Positions 16,314 through 24,733 of a stretch of DNA of 64,000 bases are shown here, one piece after another. Source of the DNA: Pseudomonas protegens CHA0. Lineage in GTDB: Bacteria > Pseudomonadota > Gammaproteobacteria > Pseudomonadales > Pseudomonadaceae. The stretch covers positions 4,279,001 to 4,343,000 of the forward strand of contig NC_021237.1 in NCBI RefSeq assembly GCF_000397205.1, read 5' to 3'. The notes beneath the pieces are model-generated. The model had not been told where the DNA came from, searched no databases, and saw only the letters and a list, made by a program, of their open reading frames with translations. Numbering within the stretch: position 1 is the stretch's first letter; every line of letters begins with the position of its first letter. A program made the position numbers and the translations under genes.

Positions 16314-17751
16314 CGCCAGACCCTCCAGTCAGGTCATCCAGTTGTGGGCCCGCATCAGCCGTCTGCAGTTCATCCCGGATCTCGTCGTCGGTCTTCTCCG
16401 GATCGATGACACCGCGGTCGCGCAGGTATTGCCAGAAGTCAGCCTCAGGCAGCCGGCCACCCTGCACAGCGTTGAACAGTGCAGAAAGAACCGCCGGGTC
16501 AAGGCTGATCTGCGTGAAGTCCTGGTTCAACTTGTACAGCGACTCGCCAGCGACGTTCAGGAACTCGCCCATCCACTCCAGGCACTGTGAATAGGCCTCG
16601 CTGACGTTGTTCACGATCAAGGACAGCACGCTGTGCTCGGCGGCGCTGTCATTGTCGGCCTGGGTGGCTGTCTTCACTGCACTACCACGCTCGATCAACC
16701 TGGCGCCGAGGGCGATCAACTGATCCTCCTTGGCGTCCATAGCCTCCTTGATCATGGTATTGGCCTGGGCCTGGAGAATGCCAGCAGTGCCGTTCTGAGG
16801 CAGAGGCAGAATGGCCCGGGAACCGAAGTAGATCCCCTTCTCTTCCAGCATCTTCACCCACTGCTCATCAAGGCCAGCCATGTACACCTGGGGCTGGCCC
16901 ATCAGGTAAGCCGCATCCTCATAGTCGGCACTGTTGCGGTAATGCCCGATGTTGATCTCGGCCATGTCGTACAGCGGAGAGTCGTCGATGCTCGCGTCGT
17001 TGTTCTCGCTTCCAAGGAACTGGAAAGGGATCACCCTCCACCGCTGGCCTGCGCCGTTCAACGGGGTGAAAGGCGCTATGACCATCGACGTCTGACCAGA
17101 GCCCTCCTCCCACACCTCCTGGGTGTAGTTTCCATCCGCATCCAGACGTAGCACGCGATACTGGGTTACCTGCTTGCTGCCGAAGCCATCATCAGTGTCG
17201 ACATCGACCTTCTCCTCCAGCACCACCAGGCTAAGCAGGTGCTGGCCACCTACCTTGCGAGTCTTCCAGTTCTTGATCGCTTCCGTTGGGTAGCTACTGA
17301 TCGTCGAACGGACACGGCCAGACGCCATATCGGCAACACTCACGGCCTGACCATCAACTTGCGGGTAGTCCACCAGCAGCCCGTGACGGCCCACCTCGAG
17401 CAGGTGCCCAATCACTGACTGGGACTGCTGGTAGATGCTCACACCCTGGCCATCGATATCCTTGGCCACGTAGTCGAGCGCGCCCGGAACCGTCAGCGTC
17501 GGCCAGGTACGGAATACAGCGCCCACCAGGCTGTGCTTGGTCCGGCCGGTGGCGTTGTAGAACACGGCCCGCTGTTTGTAGCCGTCGTAGCGCTCCCGGT
17601 TCTCCCTGCTCGTATCATGAGCATTGGGGCGCGGCAGGTATCGCTCGCCAGCAGCCTTGATGGTTTCCGAGCCCTTGCAGACGTCGCGCACCAAGCGCCA
17701 GCGGTTTCTCGCCGCGTCGTACTCGGGACGGGTGAAGGTGACGTCTGTCAT
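16288..17751 (-). CDS. Phage portal protein (DUF4055-type)
   Basis: 487 residues. The N-terminus (RPEYDAARNRWRLVRDVCKG) and FYNATGRTKHSLVGAVF match DUF4055, the portal family of this head module. It follows the large terminase with an ATGA overlap and precedes MuF. It forms the dodecameric DNA gate at the head vertex and docks the terminase. Confidence 0.85.
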   Translation of the reverse strand: MTDVTFTRPEYDAARNRWRLVRDVCKGSETIKAAGERYLPRPNAHDTSRENRERYDGYKQRAVFYNATGRTKHSLVGAVFRTWPTLTVPGALDYVAKDIDGQGVSIYQQSQSVIGHLLEVGRHGLLVDYPQVDGQAVSVADMASGRVRSTISSYPTEAIKNWKTRKVGGQHLLSLVVLEEKVDVDTDDGFGSKQVTQYRVLRLDADGNYTQEVWEEGSGQTSMVIAPFTPLNGAGQRWRVIPFQFLGSENNDASIDDSPLYDMAEINIGHYRNSADYEDAAYLMGQPQVYMAGLDEQWVKMLEEKGIYFGSRAILPLPQNGTAGILQAQANTMIKEAMDAKEDQLIALGARLIERGSAVKTATQADNDSAAEHSVLSLIVNNVSEAYSQCLEWMGEFLNVAGESLYKLNQDFTQISLDPAVLSALFNAVQGGRLPEADFWQYLRDRGVIDPEKTDDEIRDELQTADAGPQLDDLTGGSGDGGKSSDP

Positions 17752-19049
17752 CGGGCAAATCCCATATTCAGCGAGGTGACCGGTTTCACGATCGGGAACT
17801 CTTTGTGGATGAAGTAGCCGCCGGCGTCGTTGGCGTGGTCATTTCCTTGTGACTTGTCGGGCTCGCCGTTGGGCGCCCATACCTGCTGCTCCAGGCCGTC
17901 GGCGTAGGTCGGGCAGGTAAACGGGTTCACCAGATAACGCCGCTCGCCCTGGGCATTGCAGAACATGGCGTTCATGGCGTTGATCCGATCCTTTACTGGC
18001 GGGTTGGCCGCCGGCGCGATGACCGAGAAGCCGGCCTGCTTGAGCATGGCGATGTCCGTCATGCTGGCGTTGACCGACTTGCGCGAATCGCCCGAGGCGT
18101 CCGGGTAGATCCTGATCTCGCACGTCTTCTTGAAGTCGTTGCCGTCGTGCTGCCAGTAGCGCTCCTTGATGCGGCGAATCATGTCCGGCGTGTCGTAGCC
18201 ATCGATCAGCTCATCGACTGCCCTGGGCAGCCCCTGGTCGCGTTTGACGTGGGTGATCGCCGCCATCTTGCCGACGTTGAAGTCCATCCCGATAAACAGC
18301 GGCTCGCCAGCCTGGACCGTGTCGAAGCACTGGTTCAGCTTCCGGTCGTAGGCGTGGTAGATCGACCCCGACGTCAGGTTGACGAATTGGCCGTTTAGGT
18401 AGGCCCTGATCAGTTGCTCGGGGTACGACTCCATCAGCGACGGGATGTAGTCGTCTGGCAGATTCAGCTCGTTGTCGAAGGTGCTGGCCTGGACCAGGCC
18501 ATACATCTCCTTGAGCGCCGGCTTGTCGCGAAGTTGCTTCACGAACTGCTGGAAGACGAACTTGAAGCCCTCGGGCGTCGTGGTGACGTCTACCCCGTTC
18601 TTCAGGCCCGGCAGGTTGTAGCGCATCCGGGCAATGATCTTGCGCCAGGCCTGCTGTGCCTTGATCGACGTCAGCACGTCCAGCTCATCCACCAGGGCGT
18701 GGCCGATCTTGAAGCCGACGATGGTCTGGGGCTTCTCCATCGACCGGCAGATCACAGTGCCGCGGCATTGCCGGCCGCTGTAGATGTGAACCTCATGGTT
18801 CGCCTGGTTGATCTTGGTCTTCAGCCCCCAGTCATAGGCCACTTCATCCATGGTCGGATAGAAGATGTCCCGGATCTGCGGATAGGTTGGCGCGAAGTAT
18901 CCAGCGTTGACGCCGGGCCACTCCATGAAGTGCTTGCTCAGCGCGGAACAGCCTACCCAGGTCTTCCCCGACCCGAAGCCGGCAACAAAGGCGCGGAATT
19001 TATGGGGCAGCGTGAGGAACTGAGCCTGGGGTATGTTAAGGCTGGGCAT
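17748..19049 (-). CDS. terL: Terminase large subunit
   Basis: 433 residues from ATG 19049 (GAGGAA six bases upstream; a longer start at 19064 is less likely). Walker A is GFGSGKT (about residue 25). Walker B is HALVDELD (about 120). Nuclease-domain acids appear in GMDFN, YPDASGD and NDHANDAGGY. It packages and cuts DNA at the portal. It overlaps the small-subunit gene. Confidence 0.95.
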   Translation of the reverse strand: MPSLNIPQAQFLTLPHKFRAFVAGFGSGKTWVGCSALSKHFMEWPGVNAGYFAPTYPQIRDIFYPTMDEVAYDWGLKTKINQANHEVHIYSGRQCRGTVICRSMEKPQTIVGFKIGHALVDELDVLTSIKAQQAWRKIIARMRYNLPGLKNGVDVTTTPEGFKFVFQQFVKQLRDKPALKEMYGLVQASTFDNELNLPDDYIPSLMESYPEQLIRAYLNGQFVNLTSGSIYHAYDRKLNQCFDTVQAGEPLFIGMDFNVGKMAAITHVKRDQGLPRAVDELIDGYDTPDMIRRIKERYWQHDGNDFKKTCEIRIYPDASGDSRKSVNASMTDIAMLKQAGFSVIAPAANPPVKDRINAMNAMFCNAQGERRYLVNPFTCPTYADGLEQQVWAPNGEPDKSQGNDHANDAGGYFIHKEFPIVKPVTSLNMGFAR

Positions 19050-19497
19050 CCGGCTTCCTCGCATCCACCACGTCGACCTGGATGCGGGTCGGGGTCAGCG
19101 GCTCGTCGTCCGGCTCTTCTTTGCGGGCCCGGTTGACGTACATGTCCCCGCACTCCTTGGCGGCCTGCTCGTACAGCTGGGCAGTCAGAGCCAGGTTGCG
19201 CATGTTCTCGGCCTTCTCGGCCATCCTGGCCAGGCCGCGGAGGCGAAACGCGCGGTTGGCGATCGGGATATCAGCTGTCTCTTCGCGGAATCGCTTGCGG
19301 GTGTCGTGGAACAGGGTCTGCCACTTGAGTGCAAGATGAGACCCGGCGCGCTTGGTTGGGTCGTGCTGCTCCACCTGTTGGCGGGTCACATCGATGTCAA
19401 ACTCTTGCTTCACCGCTTGTGAGACCTGGCTGGGGGTGTCGAAACACGCCAAAGCCTGAACGATGAAGGCTTTCACATCGCTTTTCAGGGCTGCCAT
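19036..19497 (-). CDS. terS: Terminase small subunit (DUF2280-type)
   Basis: 153 residues, upstream of and overlapping the large subunit. The N-terminal part (VKAFIVQALACFDTPSQVSQAVKQEFDIDV) is a DNA-binding helical domain, and the middle (TLFHDTRKRFREE) is an oligomerisation helix, the DUF2280 pattern. It recognises the packaging site. Confidence 0.85.
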   Translation of the reverse strand: MAALKSDVKAFIVQALACFDTPSQVSQAVKQEFDIDVTRQQVEQHDPTKRAGSHLALKWQTLFHDTRKRFREETADIPIANRAFRLRGLARMAEKAENMRNLALTAQLYEQAAKECGDMYVNRARKEEPDDEPLTPTRIQVDVVDARKPDAQP

Positions 19498-19528
19498 AGG
19501 TTGGATTCCGTCTCATGCCTGTCTCACA

Positions 19529-20152
19529 TCAGGCCGACTTGAGCAGACAGGTTCCGCAGGCCCTCGATATGTTCAATTTCCCCACCTCAGCAGGATTGTT
19601 TGCAGCGTCTACCAGCGCCTGAACGTCAGGGCTCGCGCCATAGCGGCGGACCACACCGACAAACTCTTCGACGTCATGGCCGCGCAGCTTCAGCTTGGGC
19701 GCGCCTTCCTGGGTGAAGGCTGGTTGACCGTACTTATCGGTCGCCTGGGCTATGTGATAGAGCTCGTGTTCGATCAGGGCGCAGAAGTCAGCGTCTGAGC
19801 ACTGAGCGCAGTAGTCAGCAGCCAGAGTGATGATGAAGGCCGGCACGTCGCCGAACCAATCACGCATCTGTTGCTCCATCCGGGCCTTCTGCCATCCACC
19901 GGCCCGGAACGCCACCTGTTCGGCCTGGCCAAGAACTGTTCGGCCCTGCTTCTCGAAGCTCGACGATGCCCACATGACCCGGATGTCTGCATCCAGTAGG
20001 TGAGCATGGTCTTCGTTGTGGATGCTGCCGGTGTCGGCAAGAATCTCGGCTTGGAGCCATTCCCATACTTCGGGGGCGGGCGTAAGGCGGATGCCGAAGT
20101 CGGATAAATCCGACAGCTCAAGAAGTGAAGATGGGGGGTGTGGCCTGCCCAT
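19529..20152 (-). CDS. Putative phage metallopeptidase
   Basis: About 207 residues from ATG 20152 (GAGG upstream). It carries FCALIEHELYHIAQA, an HExxH zinc-peptidase motif, and CAQC and CGTC cysteine pairs. Small metallopeptidase-like genes of this kind are frequent just upstream of terminase genes in Pseudomonas prophages. The substrate is unknown. Confidence 0.75.
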   Translation of the reverse strand: MGRPHPPSSLLELSDLSDFGIRLTPAPEVWEWLQAEILADTGSIHNEDHAHLLDADIRVMWASSSFEKQGRTVLGQAEQVAFRAGGWQKARMEQQMRDWFGDVPAFIITLAADYCAQCSDADFCALIEHELYHIAQATDKYGQPAFTQEGAPKLKLRGHDVEEFVGVVRRYGASPDVQALVDAANNPAEVGKLNISRACGTCLLKSA

Positions 20153-20225
20153 GGATAACCTCGAGCTTGTAATAGTGGCTCGTTGCCGGTATCTGTGAAT
20201 CTCAACCCACAAAAGGAGCTTCACC

Positions 20226-20432
20226 TTGACTCAAGCAATTACAGATCTAGCCGGTCACAACGATCGCGTGAAACCGGCCGCACAACAACGCGCGCTTGCA
20301 GTATCTGCCGCGCTTGCAGTCATACATGCGAAGGCAGCGAACACACCAGCTGACTGCAACATCATCAAGGATGAAATGAGCAACCTCGGCGAATACGCTG
20401 ACTTGATTCAAGAGGCGATGAAAGTTAAGTGA
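20226..20432 (+). CDS. Small hypothetical protein, plus-strand cargo
   Basis: 68 residues starting at a TTG with AAGGAG eight bases upstream. Helical and Ala-rich, no membrane segment. It lies in a two-gene plus-strand insert between the metallopeptidase and the holin. Unknown function. Confidence 0.55.
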   Translation: MTQAITDLAGHNDRVKPAAQQRALAVSAALAVIHAKAANTPADCNIIKDEMSNLGEYADLIQEAMKVK

Positions 20433-20486
20433 CCCACCCGTGCCGCACTCACCTGCGGCATTCCTATCTAACCCTCAGGAGAGCAC

Positions 20487-20873
20487 ATGGATTTTGACCG
20501 AAACGAGGCTGCAGCAATCAGAGCTGAGCTGCAGCGATGGCACGACGAAGCTCGAAGCCTGATCAATGACGCTTCCGACAAATCGAGGCTGTCTGCAACC
20601 AGTATTGAATCTCTGAAATCAAGGCTTGTAACACTGAAAGCCGAGATCAAGGAGGCTGCAAAACATGAGACGATTTCCCGGCGCAAGGCTGAGAAAACCG
20701 ATCTCGAACGATGCTACTTTGGTCCGGCGGTCAGAAGCACCTCGGCAAACTTCCGTATGCGAACAGACACCAGCCCGTGCAGTGAGCTTTGGTCAAGAGG
20801 GCTATTCGAGGTAGAGATGGAGCTTTCGTATAAGCTGCACGGTATTGAGAAGTTGCTGAGCGACCACTCTTAG
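20487..20873 (+). CDS. Hypothetical coiled-coil protein, plus-strand cargo
   Basis: 128 residues, start supported by TCAGGAGAGCAC. The first 75 residues are a charged helical coiled coil (EAAAIRAELQRWHDEARSL). It follows the 20226 gene on the same strand, opposite the late operon. Unknown function. Confidence 0.65.
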   Translation: MDFDRNEAAAIRAELQRWHDEARSLINDASDKSRLSATSIESLKSRLVTLKAEIKEAAKHETISRRKAEKTDLERCYFGPAVRSTSANFRMRTDTSPCSELWSRGLFEVEMELSYKLHGIEKLLSDHS

Positions 20874-20874
20874 G

Positions 20875-20914
20875 TCCGCCCCACGAAACGGCGCATTCTA
20901 AAACGTGGCGCGGA
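20875..20914. repeat. Hairpin repeat, copy 1
   Basis: Left arm TCCGCCCCACG (20875-20885, one mismatch to the other copies) and right arm AAAACGTGGCGCGG (20900-20913). It lies between convergent genes. Other copies are at 27,998 and 39,374. Confidence 0.6.
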
Positions 20915-21238
20915 TCAGCCCTCAGCCTTACGGCTCATGAACCGATCGGAGTAGTCCCGCAGCTTCTCTACTCCAACAAAGCCGACCATGCAGCCAGCGA
21001 AGGTGGCCAGGTTGGCCGGGAGCGTGAAGTACTCCAGCAGCGGGATCAGGCTGGAGCCGATCAGGCCGCAGATGACGGCCTCAAGCACCATCTTGCGACC
21101 ACTACCACCGCCATAGATCACGCGGAAAACGGCAACAATGGCAGCCGTACCACCTGCATAGATCTGTGGCTGATGCACAGCAAACCATGCCAGTGCTGCC
21201 GCCCACAGGTCAGGGTTCTTTTCTGGCATGTTGGACAT
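20915..21238 (-). CDS. Phage holin
   Basis: 107 residues from ATG 21238 (GGGAGGAATCGAGT upstream). Three hydrophobic segments (about 22-40, 50-68, 72-90) and a charged C-terminus (KLRDYSDRFMSRKAEG). It fits the HP1/LydA-type holin layout that makes inner-membrane holes for endolysin release. No intact endolysin is visible next to it in this window; it may lie to the left of the window. Confidence 0.75.
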   Translation of the reverse strand: MSNMPEKNPDLWAAALAWFAVHQPQIYAGGTAAIVAVFRVIYGGGSGRKMVLEAVICGLIGSSLIPLLEYFTLPANLATFAGCMVGFVGVEKLRDYSDRFMSRKAEG

Positions 21239-21269
21239 ACTCGATTCCTCCCTTTCGGGGAGCACAAAT

Positions 21270-21297
21270 GAAAAAGCCCCGGCGAATGCCAGGGCTT
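21270..21297 (-). terminator. Terminator upstream of holin
   Basis: Minus-strand hairpin AGCCCTGGC/GCCGGGGCT-type stem followed by TTTTTC, between the immunity-like gene and the holin. Confidence 0.65.
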
Positions 21298-21320
21298 ATA
21301 GGAAATCGGACAGGTCTGTC

Positions 21321-21683
21321 CTAATCGGCTTGATGCCGACTGTGATACCAGTAGAGGTACAACAAACCCAAAGGTGCGATGAACATCGCGAGAAACCAGC
21401 AGATGAACATCGTGAGAAATTTCACTCCGAGCATCAGTCCTGCATTGACGTAGAACACGTTAGTGCCCATGACGAAACCAACAATGCTCTCGTACACAAA
21501 ACGCGAGTACGGATACAGCAGAGCGCTCACGACGGAAAGCGCAGCGTTTGTAAAGTCGATACCGCTGGGCGCCCTCGATTTCATGAAGATAAAGAAGGCA
21601 GCGCAAAGTGCGCCAAAAAATAACTGTCGGAGATAATAGCTAGCTGTCAGCCCGCCAAATGTCTTTGCAAACAACGAGTTCAT
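21321..21683 (-). CDS. Colicin E1 (pore-former)-type immunity protein
   Basis: 120 residues with three or four membrane segments. The pattern YYLRQLFFGALCAAFFIFM, LLYPYSRFVYESIVGF and the C-terminal APLGLLYLYW closely follows the colicin E1/microcin immunity family, inner-membrane proteins that block the pore domain of the cognate bacteriocin. No pore-forming toxin gene is seen nearby, so it is an orphan cargo gene that may protect the lysogen. The ribosome site is GAGGGAGC. Confidence 0.7.
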   Translation of the reverse strand: MNSLFAKTFGGLTASYYLRQLFFGALCAAFFIFMKSRAPSGIDFTNAALSVVSALLYPYSRFVYESIVGFVMGTNVFYVNAGLMLGVKFLTMFICWFLAMFIAPLGLLYLYWYHSRHQAD

Positions 21684-21692
21684 AAGCTCCCT

Positions 21693-21873
21693 CTAAAGCG
21701 ATGATTTCAATTTGCCATCAACAATATCAGCATCACTCATCAGGGCAAAGCAGAACACGCTGCTGCGAAATGCAACCGCCCCCCCCCCCCCCAAACTTCA
21801 CGCCCAACGCACCAACCAACCCCGCGGTAAACCACGTATCAAGCCTGTCGAGCAAACGTTGCAGAAACTCCAT
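21693..21873 (-). other. Small ORF with G14 tract, possibly phase-variable
   Basis: On the minus strand ATG 21873 (GGAG eight bases upstream) opens MEFLQRLLDRLDTWFTAGLV, then GALGVKFGG. It enters 14 consecutive G (C14 on the plus strand, 21779-21792). With 14 G it stops at 21733 (46 residues). With 13 or 16 G the frame would continue to the TAG at 21693, just before the immunity gene. The N-terminus looks like a small membrane-associated protein. Reality and function are uncertain; a homopolymer sequencing error is also possible. Confidence 0.5.
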
Positions 21874-21995
21874 GCGCTCGACTCCGTGGGCATAGTCAAA
21901 GAAAAAGACCATTGCTGGTCTGGGCGAAGCCCAAAGTTAAAAACCACTAGATAGAAGGCCCGGCGCATGGCTGGGCCTGTAACTAGTTGTGGCCT

Positions 21996-22355
21996 TTACG
22001 CAACCAAGTCCCACGTGATTGCAATCGATCCAGTAGCAGCAGCGCCTGCGATCCTAGAGCCAGCAGTAACCCAAAGCCCCATACCGGCAGGCACGAACAG
22101 GGGTTCTGGAAGCGTAATTAAGGAGTGGCTGGTCGCGACAGCTGGGCCGTTACCGCAGAAAATAATCCGCGTGTTGGCGTCGCCAGCGCTGGCAGGAGCA
22201 GCCTCCGAGGCATAAAGGTTGACGTACCCATCAGCAGGGTCAATGTAGGCCGTCTGAATGGTCAGACCGTTCAAGTTCTCGGCTGGCGAGACGATCTGTA
22301 CAACCCCCTTCGGGAACAAATTGCCGAAGTGTTTACCAATTTTTACTGCGCTCAT
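21996..22355 (-). CDS. Hypothetical beta-rich phage cargo protein
   Basis: 119 residues from ATG 22355. Beta-rich with Gly/Val/Ala turns (FPKGVVQIVSPAENLNGL, IAGAAATGSIAITWDL), resembling small virion decoration proteins. It is the first gene downstream of a LexA-like box (22,526-22,553), then the G14 ORF and the immunity gene. Function unknown. Confidence 0.7.
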   Translation of the reverse strand: MSAVKIGKHFGNLFPKGVVQIVSPAENLNGLTIQTAYIDPADGYVNLYASEAAPASAGDANTRIIFCGNGPAVATSHSLITLPEPLFVPAGMGLWVTAGSRIAGAAATGSIAITWDLVA

Positions 22356-22525
22356 TTTTAGCACCTTTTGAGTCGAATGATTGTTCGCGGAGGATTCCGC
22401 TTTCATGTCGCTCAAGGGCGATGGTTCGAGGCTCAAGGCCTTCACTCAGAGACCTGTAGGTCAGGCCCTATATCGAGCTGATATCCACATCCTGTGCGTC
22501 CGAGGAGCGGAATGACTATCTCAAC

Positions 22526-22553
22526 AAAATACTGTACATACAACCAGTATTTT
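22526..22553. promoter_or_regulatory. LexA-like (SOS) box
   Basis: CTGT at 22532-22535, eight bases, then CCAG (one mismatch to CTGT-N8-ACAG), inside 9-base perfect arms AAAATACTG (22526-22534) and CAGTATTTT (22545-22553). It lies upstream of the minus-strand gene ending at 21996. Confidence 0.6.
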
Positions 22554-22613
22554 GGACCCTGTTTGCCCACCTGTATTAGCAGCTCGGAGCAAAGGGTGTG
22601 GGAAGCCATAAAC

Positions 22614-22640
22614 GAAAAAACCCCGGCAAATGCCGAGGCT
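22614..22640 (-). terminator. Terminator after PH/SHOCT gene
   Basis: Minus-strand stem GCCTCGGCA/TGCCGGGG followed by TTTTTT, downstream of the 22666-23169 gene. Confidence 0.7.
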
Positions 22641-22665
22641 CTAGTAGGTACAATTGACCGCTGCT

Positions 22666-23169
22666 TTAGAGTCGAGCCAACAATTCAGCTTTCTTGGCGC
22701 TGAATTCTTCCTCAGTCAGCACGCCGGCAGCCTTGAGCTCGCCCAGCTTAGTTAGCGCTGCCATGGCGTCACCGCCTGCCGGTGGTGCTGCTGGAGCCGC
22801 TGCTTGAGCGCCTGCATGGCGGCCCTCTTCAATTGCATCAAATAGCGCCTGCTCCTTTTCCTTTTTAAAGGTCTTGAACTCAAGCGCGTCATGCGATGTA
22901 TGTAGGCGGAGCGAACGGTGCCCCATGAAAGACTTTCGCTCGATCGAGGTGATGCCCTTCAGCGGCATGGTCTCGATGACCTCGCCAAAAAGCCCCTTCC
23001 GGTAAAAAGCCGCCCTAGAGCCAGTGATGATCAATACACCGTTGTGTTGAGCATCCTTCCCTTTGCCCATCATTTCGCCGATGTAGCCCTCACCCCAGGC
23101 GAGAATCTGCTCACCGCTCTGAAGATGTTTGGCCCTGAATTTTGCGACATGTTTCGACTCATCAGCCAC
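22666..23169 (-). CDS. PH-like and SHOCT domain protein
   Basis: 167 residues. Residues about 10-110 look like a bacterial PH domain (ILAWGEGYIGEMMGKGKD, GVLIITGSRAAFYRKG). After an Ala/Pro linker the C-terminal 30 residues are a SHOCT motif (LTKLGELKAAGVLTEEEF..KKAELL). It is the first gene after the late promoter/terminator. SHOCT domains usually mediate oligomerisation; the role in the phage is unknown. Confidence 0.8.
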   Translation of the reverse strand: MADESKHVAKFRAKHLQSGEQILAWGEGYIGEMMGKGKDAQHNGVLIITGSRAAFYRKGLFGEVIETMPLKGITSIERKSFMGHRSLRLHTSHDALEFKTFKKEKEQALFDAIEEGRHAGAQAAAPAAPPAGGDAMAALTKLGELKAAGVLTEEEFSAKKAELLARL

Positions 23170-23334
23170 TTCGAAGCTCCTTGTGATTGGCCCTTTGCCG
23201 GATCATATCCAAGAGCCCAAAGCCATGCCAGCCAAAAGCCATCACGCCACACCAGACCCCACTAACGACTTAGCTCATCAGCTTACAAGGCGACTTCTCG
23301 ACCGCTGGAACTAAGACGGCGAGTTTCGGGCAAT

Positions 23335-23359
23335 AAAAAACCCGGCGCTTGGCCGGGTC
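23335..23359 (-). terminator. tR'-like terminator
   Basis: Minus-strand hairpin CCCGGCCAAGCGCCGGG followed by six T, about 35 bases downstream of the late promoter start point. A Q-type antiterminator would be needed to read through. Confidence 0.7.
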
Positions 23360-23401
23360 CAGAGTTTCGTGTGCGTTTCGCGTTACTTGTGCACTATGGG
23401 A

Positions 23402-23430
23402 AAAGTACGCACAAAACCCCACCATGTCAA
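23402..23430 (-). promoter_or_regulatory. Late promoter (PR'-like)
   Basis: Minus-strand TTGACA (23430-23425), a 17-base spacer and TACTTT (23407-23402). It starts at the end of the Q-position gene and is followed by a terminator, the lambda PR'-tR' layout. Confidence 0.7.
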
Positions 23431-23435
23431 TATCT

Positions 23436-24122
23436 TTATGCCGCTCTTTCATCATTTTCCGAGTGAATCACCTGCCAGATCGGCTGCTGAGCCTGAATAT
23501 CCACTTCCTTGATCACTGCTTTCATTGATTCCCATAAGTCGAGCCAGTCACGATTCCAATGCTTAGGCTCGATAGTGACACCGAAGAACTCCTTCATCTC
23601 AGAGGCGACCCGAGCCGCCCCCCACTCTGCCGCGCCGTGAGCCTCCCCCTTGTAAGACTGCAGGGCCAGGGTTACCAAATACTGAGCCTTCACGCGCTTG
23701 GCCGATGTCAGGTCTGGCAATTGGGCCTTGGCGGTGACCAACAGCACCGCGTTCAGCAGGTGCCGCATGTTCATCGCCGGGTGGTACAGGTAGTGCCCGA
23801 ACTGCTGCACCTGGAACGGCAGCGTGTCGATGGCGCGCAGTACCTTGCCGATCGTGGCCAGGTGCGCAGCACGGGCTGTGGACCGGCCAATCGGCGTGCG
23901 GCGCGTTTCGTTGATGCTGATTCGCTGCCCAGGTACAGCGAAGCGCGCGGCCTCCTCCCCCTTCTCGCTGCCCAGCGCCGGGAACTGCACCTCGCGCTTA
24001 CCGATACGGCCGCCAGTCTTCACCGGTGCCGACTCGGCCCGCTCAATTGCCACAGCACTGATCGACGCATTCGATTCATGCTGAGCCTCTGTCCATACCT
24101 GCCTTGCGTTGATCAGCTTCAT
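23436..24122 (-). CDS. Putative late-gene regulator (Q position)
   Basis: 228 residues from ATG 24122, overlapping NinG as ATGA. No zinc finger or clear domain is recognised; the C-terminal half (NMRHLLNAVLLVTAKAQLPD..., KAQYLVTLALQSYKGEAHG) is helical and resembles DUF1133-type proteins that take the Q position in some lambdoid phages. The PR'/tR'-like pair directly downstream supports an antiterminator role. This is inference from context. Confidence 0.6.
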   Translation of the reverse strand: MKLINARQVWTEAQHESNASISAVAIERAESAPVKTGGRIGKREVQFPALGSEKGEEAARFAVPGQRISINETRRTPIGRSTARAAHLATIGKVLRAIDTLPFQVQQFGHYLYHPAMNMRHLLNAVLLVTAKAQLPDLTSAKRVKAQYLVTLALQSYKGEAHGAAEWGAARVASEMKEFFGVTIEPKHWNRDWLDLWESMKAVIKEVDIQAQQPIWQVIHSENDERAA

Positions 24123-24733
24123 GCTGCAATCCCCTTCTTCATTTCTTTGATCTTTTCGCGGTAGTCGGCCTTGATGGCCTTGATCTCTTCGATGGTGTAC
24201 TTGCGTGCGGGATGGGGCCCTTCCAGCCACCCCAGTTTCTCGGCGCCGATTCGCTGCAGAAGCGAAAGCCGGTAGTTCACCAAGTTGCCGGACAGGTGCG
24301 TATTACATGGGGCGCATTGCTTCCAGACGTTCAAGGGCTCGAAGCGGATTTCTGGGTTCGCGCCTACGGTGCGGTAATGGCCGGCGTGATACTGGCCGTC
24401 GTGGTGCCGCCCGCAGCTGATGCAGGGCAGATCGGCGTCGCGTAGGCGTACCCATTCATTGAACACGGCCTGGGCTTCTCGGAGGTGGTCCGCCCTACTC
24501 TTCAGCCTTGCCTTGCGGACCTTGATCTCCCGGCGCTCAACATCAGCCAGGGCTTTCCGGGCGCTTGCCTGTCCCTTCTCTGACTGCCCGTGAGCGATGG
24601 CGCACTCTATCTCCCCGCACACGGCCTGGGAGGCGCGTACGGGCGTGAACATCACCCGACAGGCCGGGCAGCGTTTACGACGTGTGCCGCCGGACGTGAG
24701 CGGGGTTTTGCGCTGCAGTGGGGTGCGCTTCAT
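24119..24733 (-). CDS. ninG: Recombination protein NinG
   Basis: 204 residues of the NinG/Rap family. It has zinc-binding cysteines CPACRVMF and an HNH-like part (CISCGRHHDGQYHAGHYRTVGANPE, then WKQCAPCN). Lambda Rap is a Holliday-junction and branched-DNA endonuclease. It overlaps DUF1367 upstream and the Q-position gene downstream. Confidence 0.9.
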   Translation of the reverse strand: MKRTPLQRKTPLTSGGTRRKRCPACRVMFTPVRASQAVCGEIECAIAHGQSEKGQASARKALADVERREIKVRKARLKSRADHLREAQAVFNEWVRLRDADLPCISCGRHHDGQYHAGHYRTVGANPEIRFEPLNVWKQCAPCNTHLSGNLVNYRLSLLQRIGAEKLGWLEGPHPARKYTIEEIKAIKADYREKIKEMKKGIAA

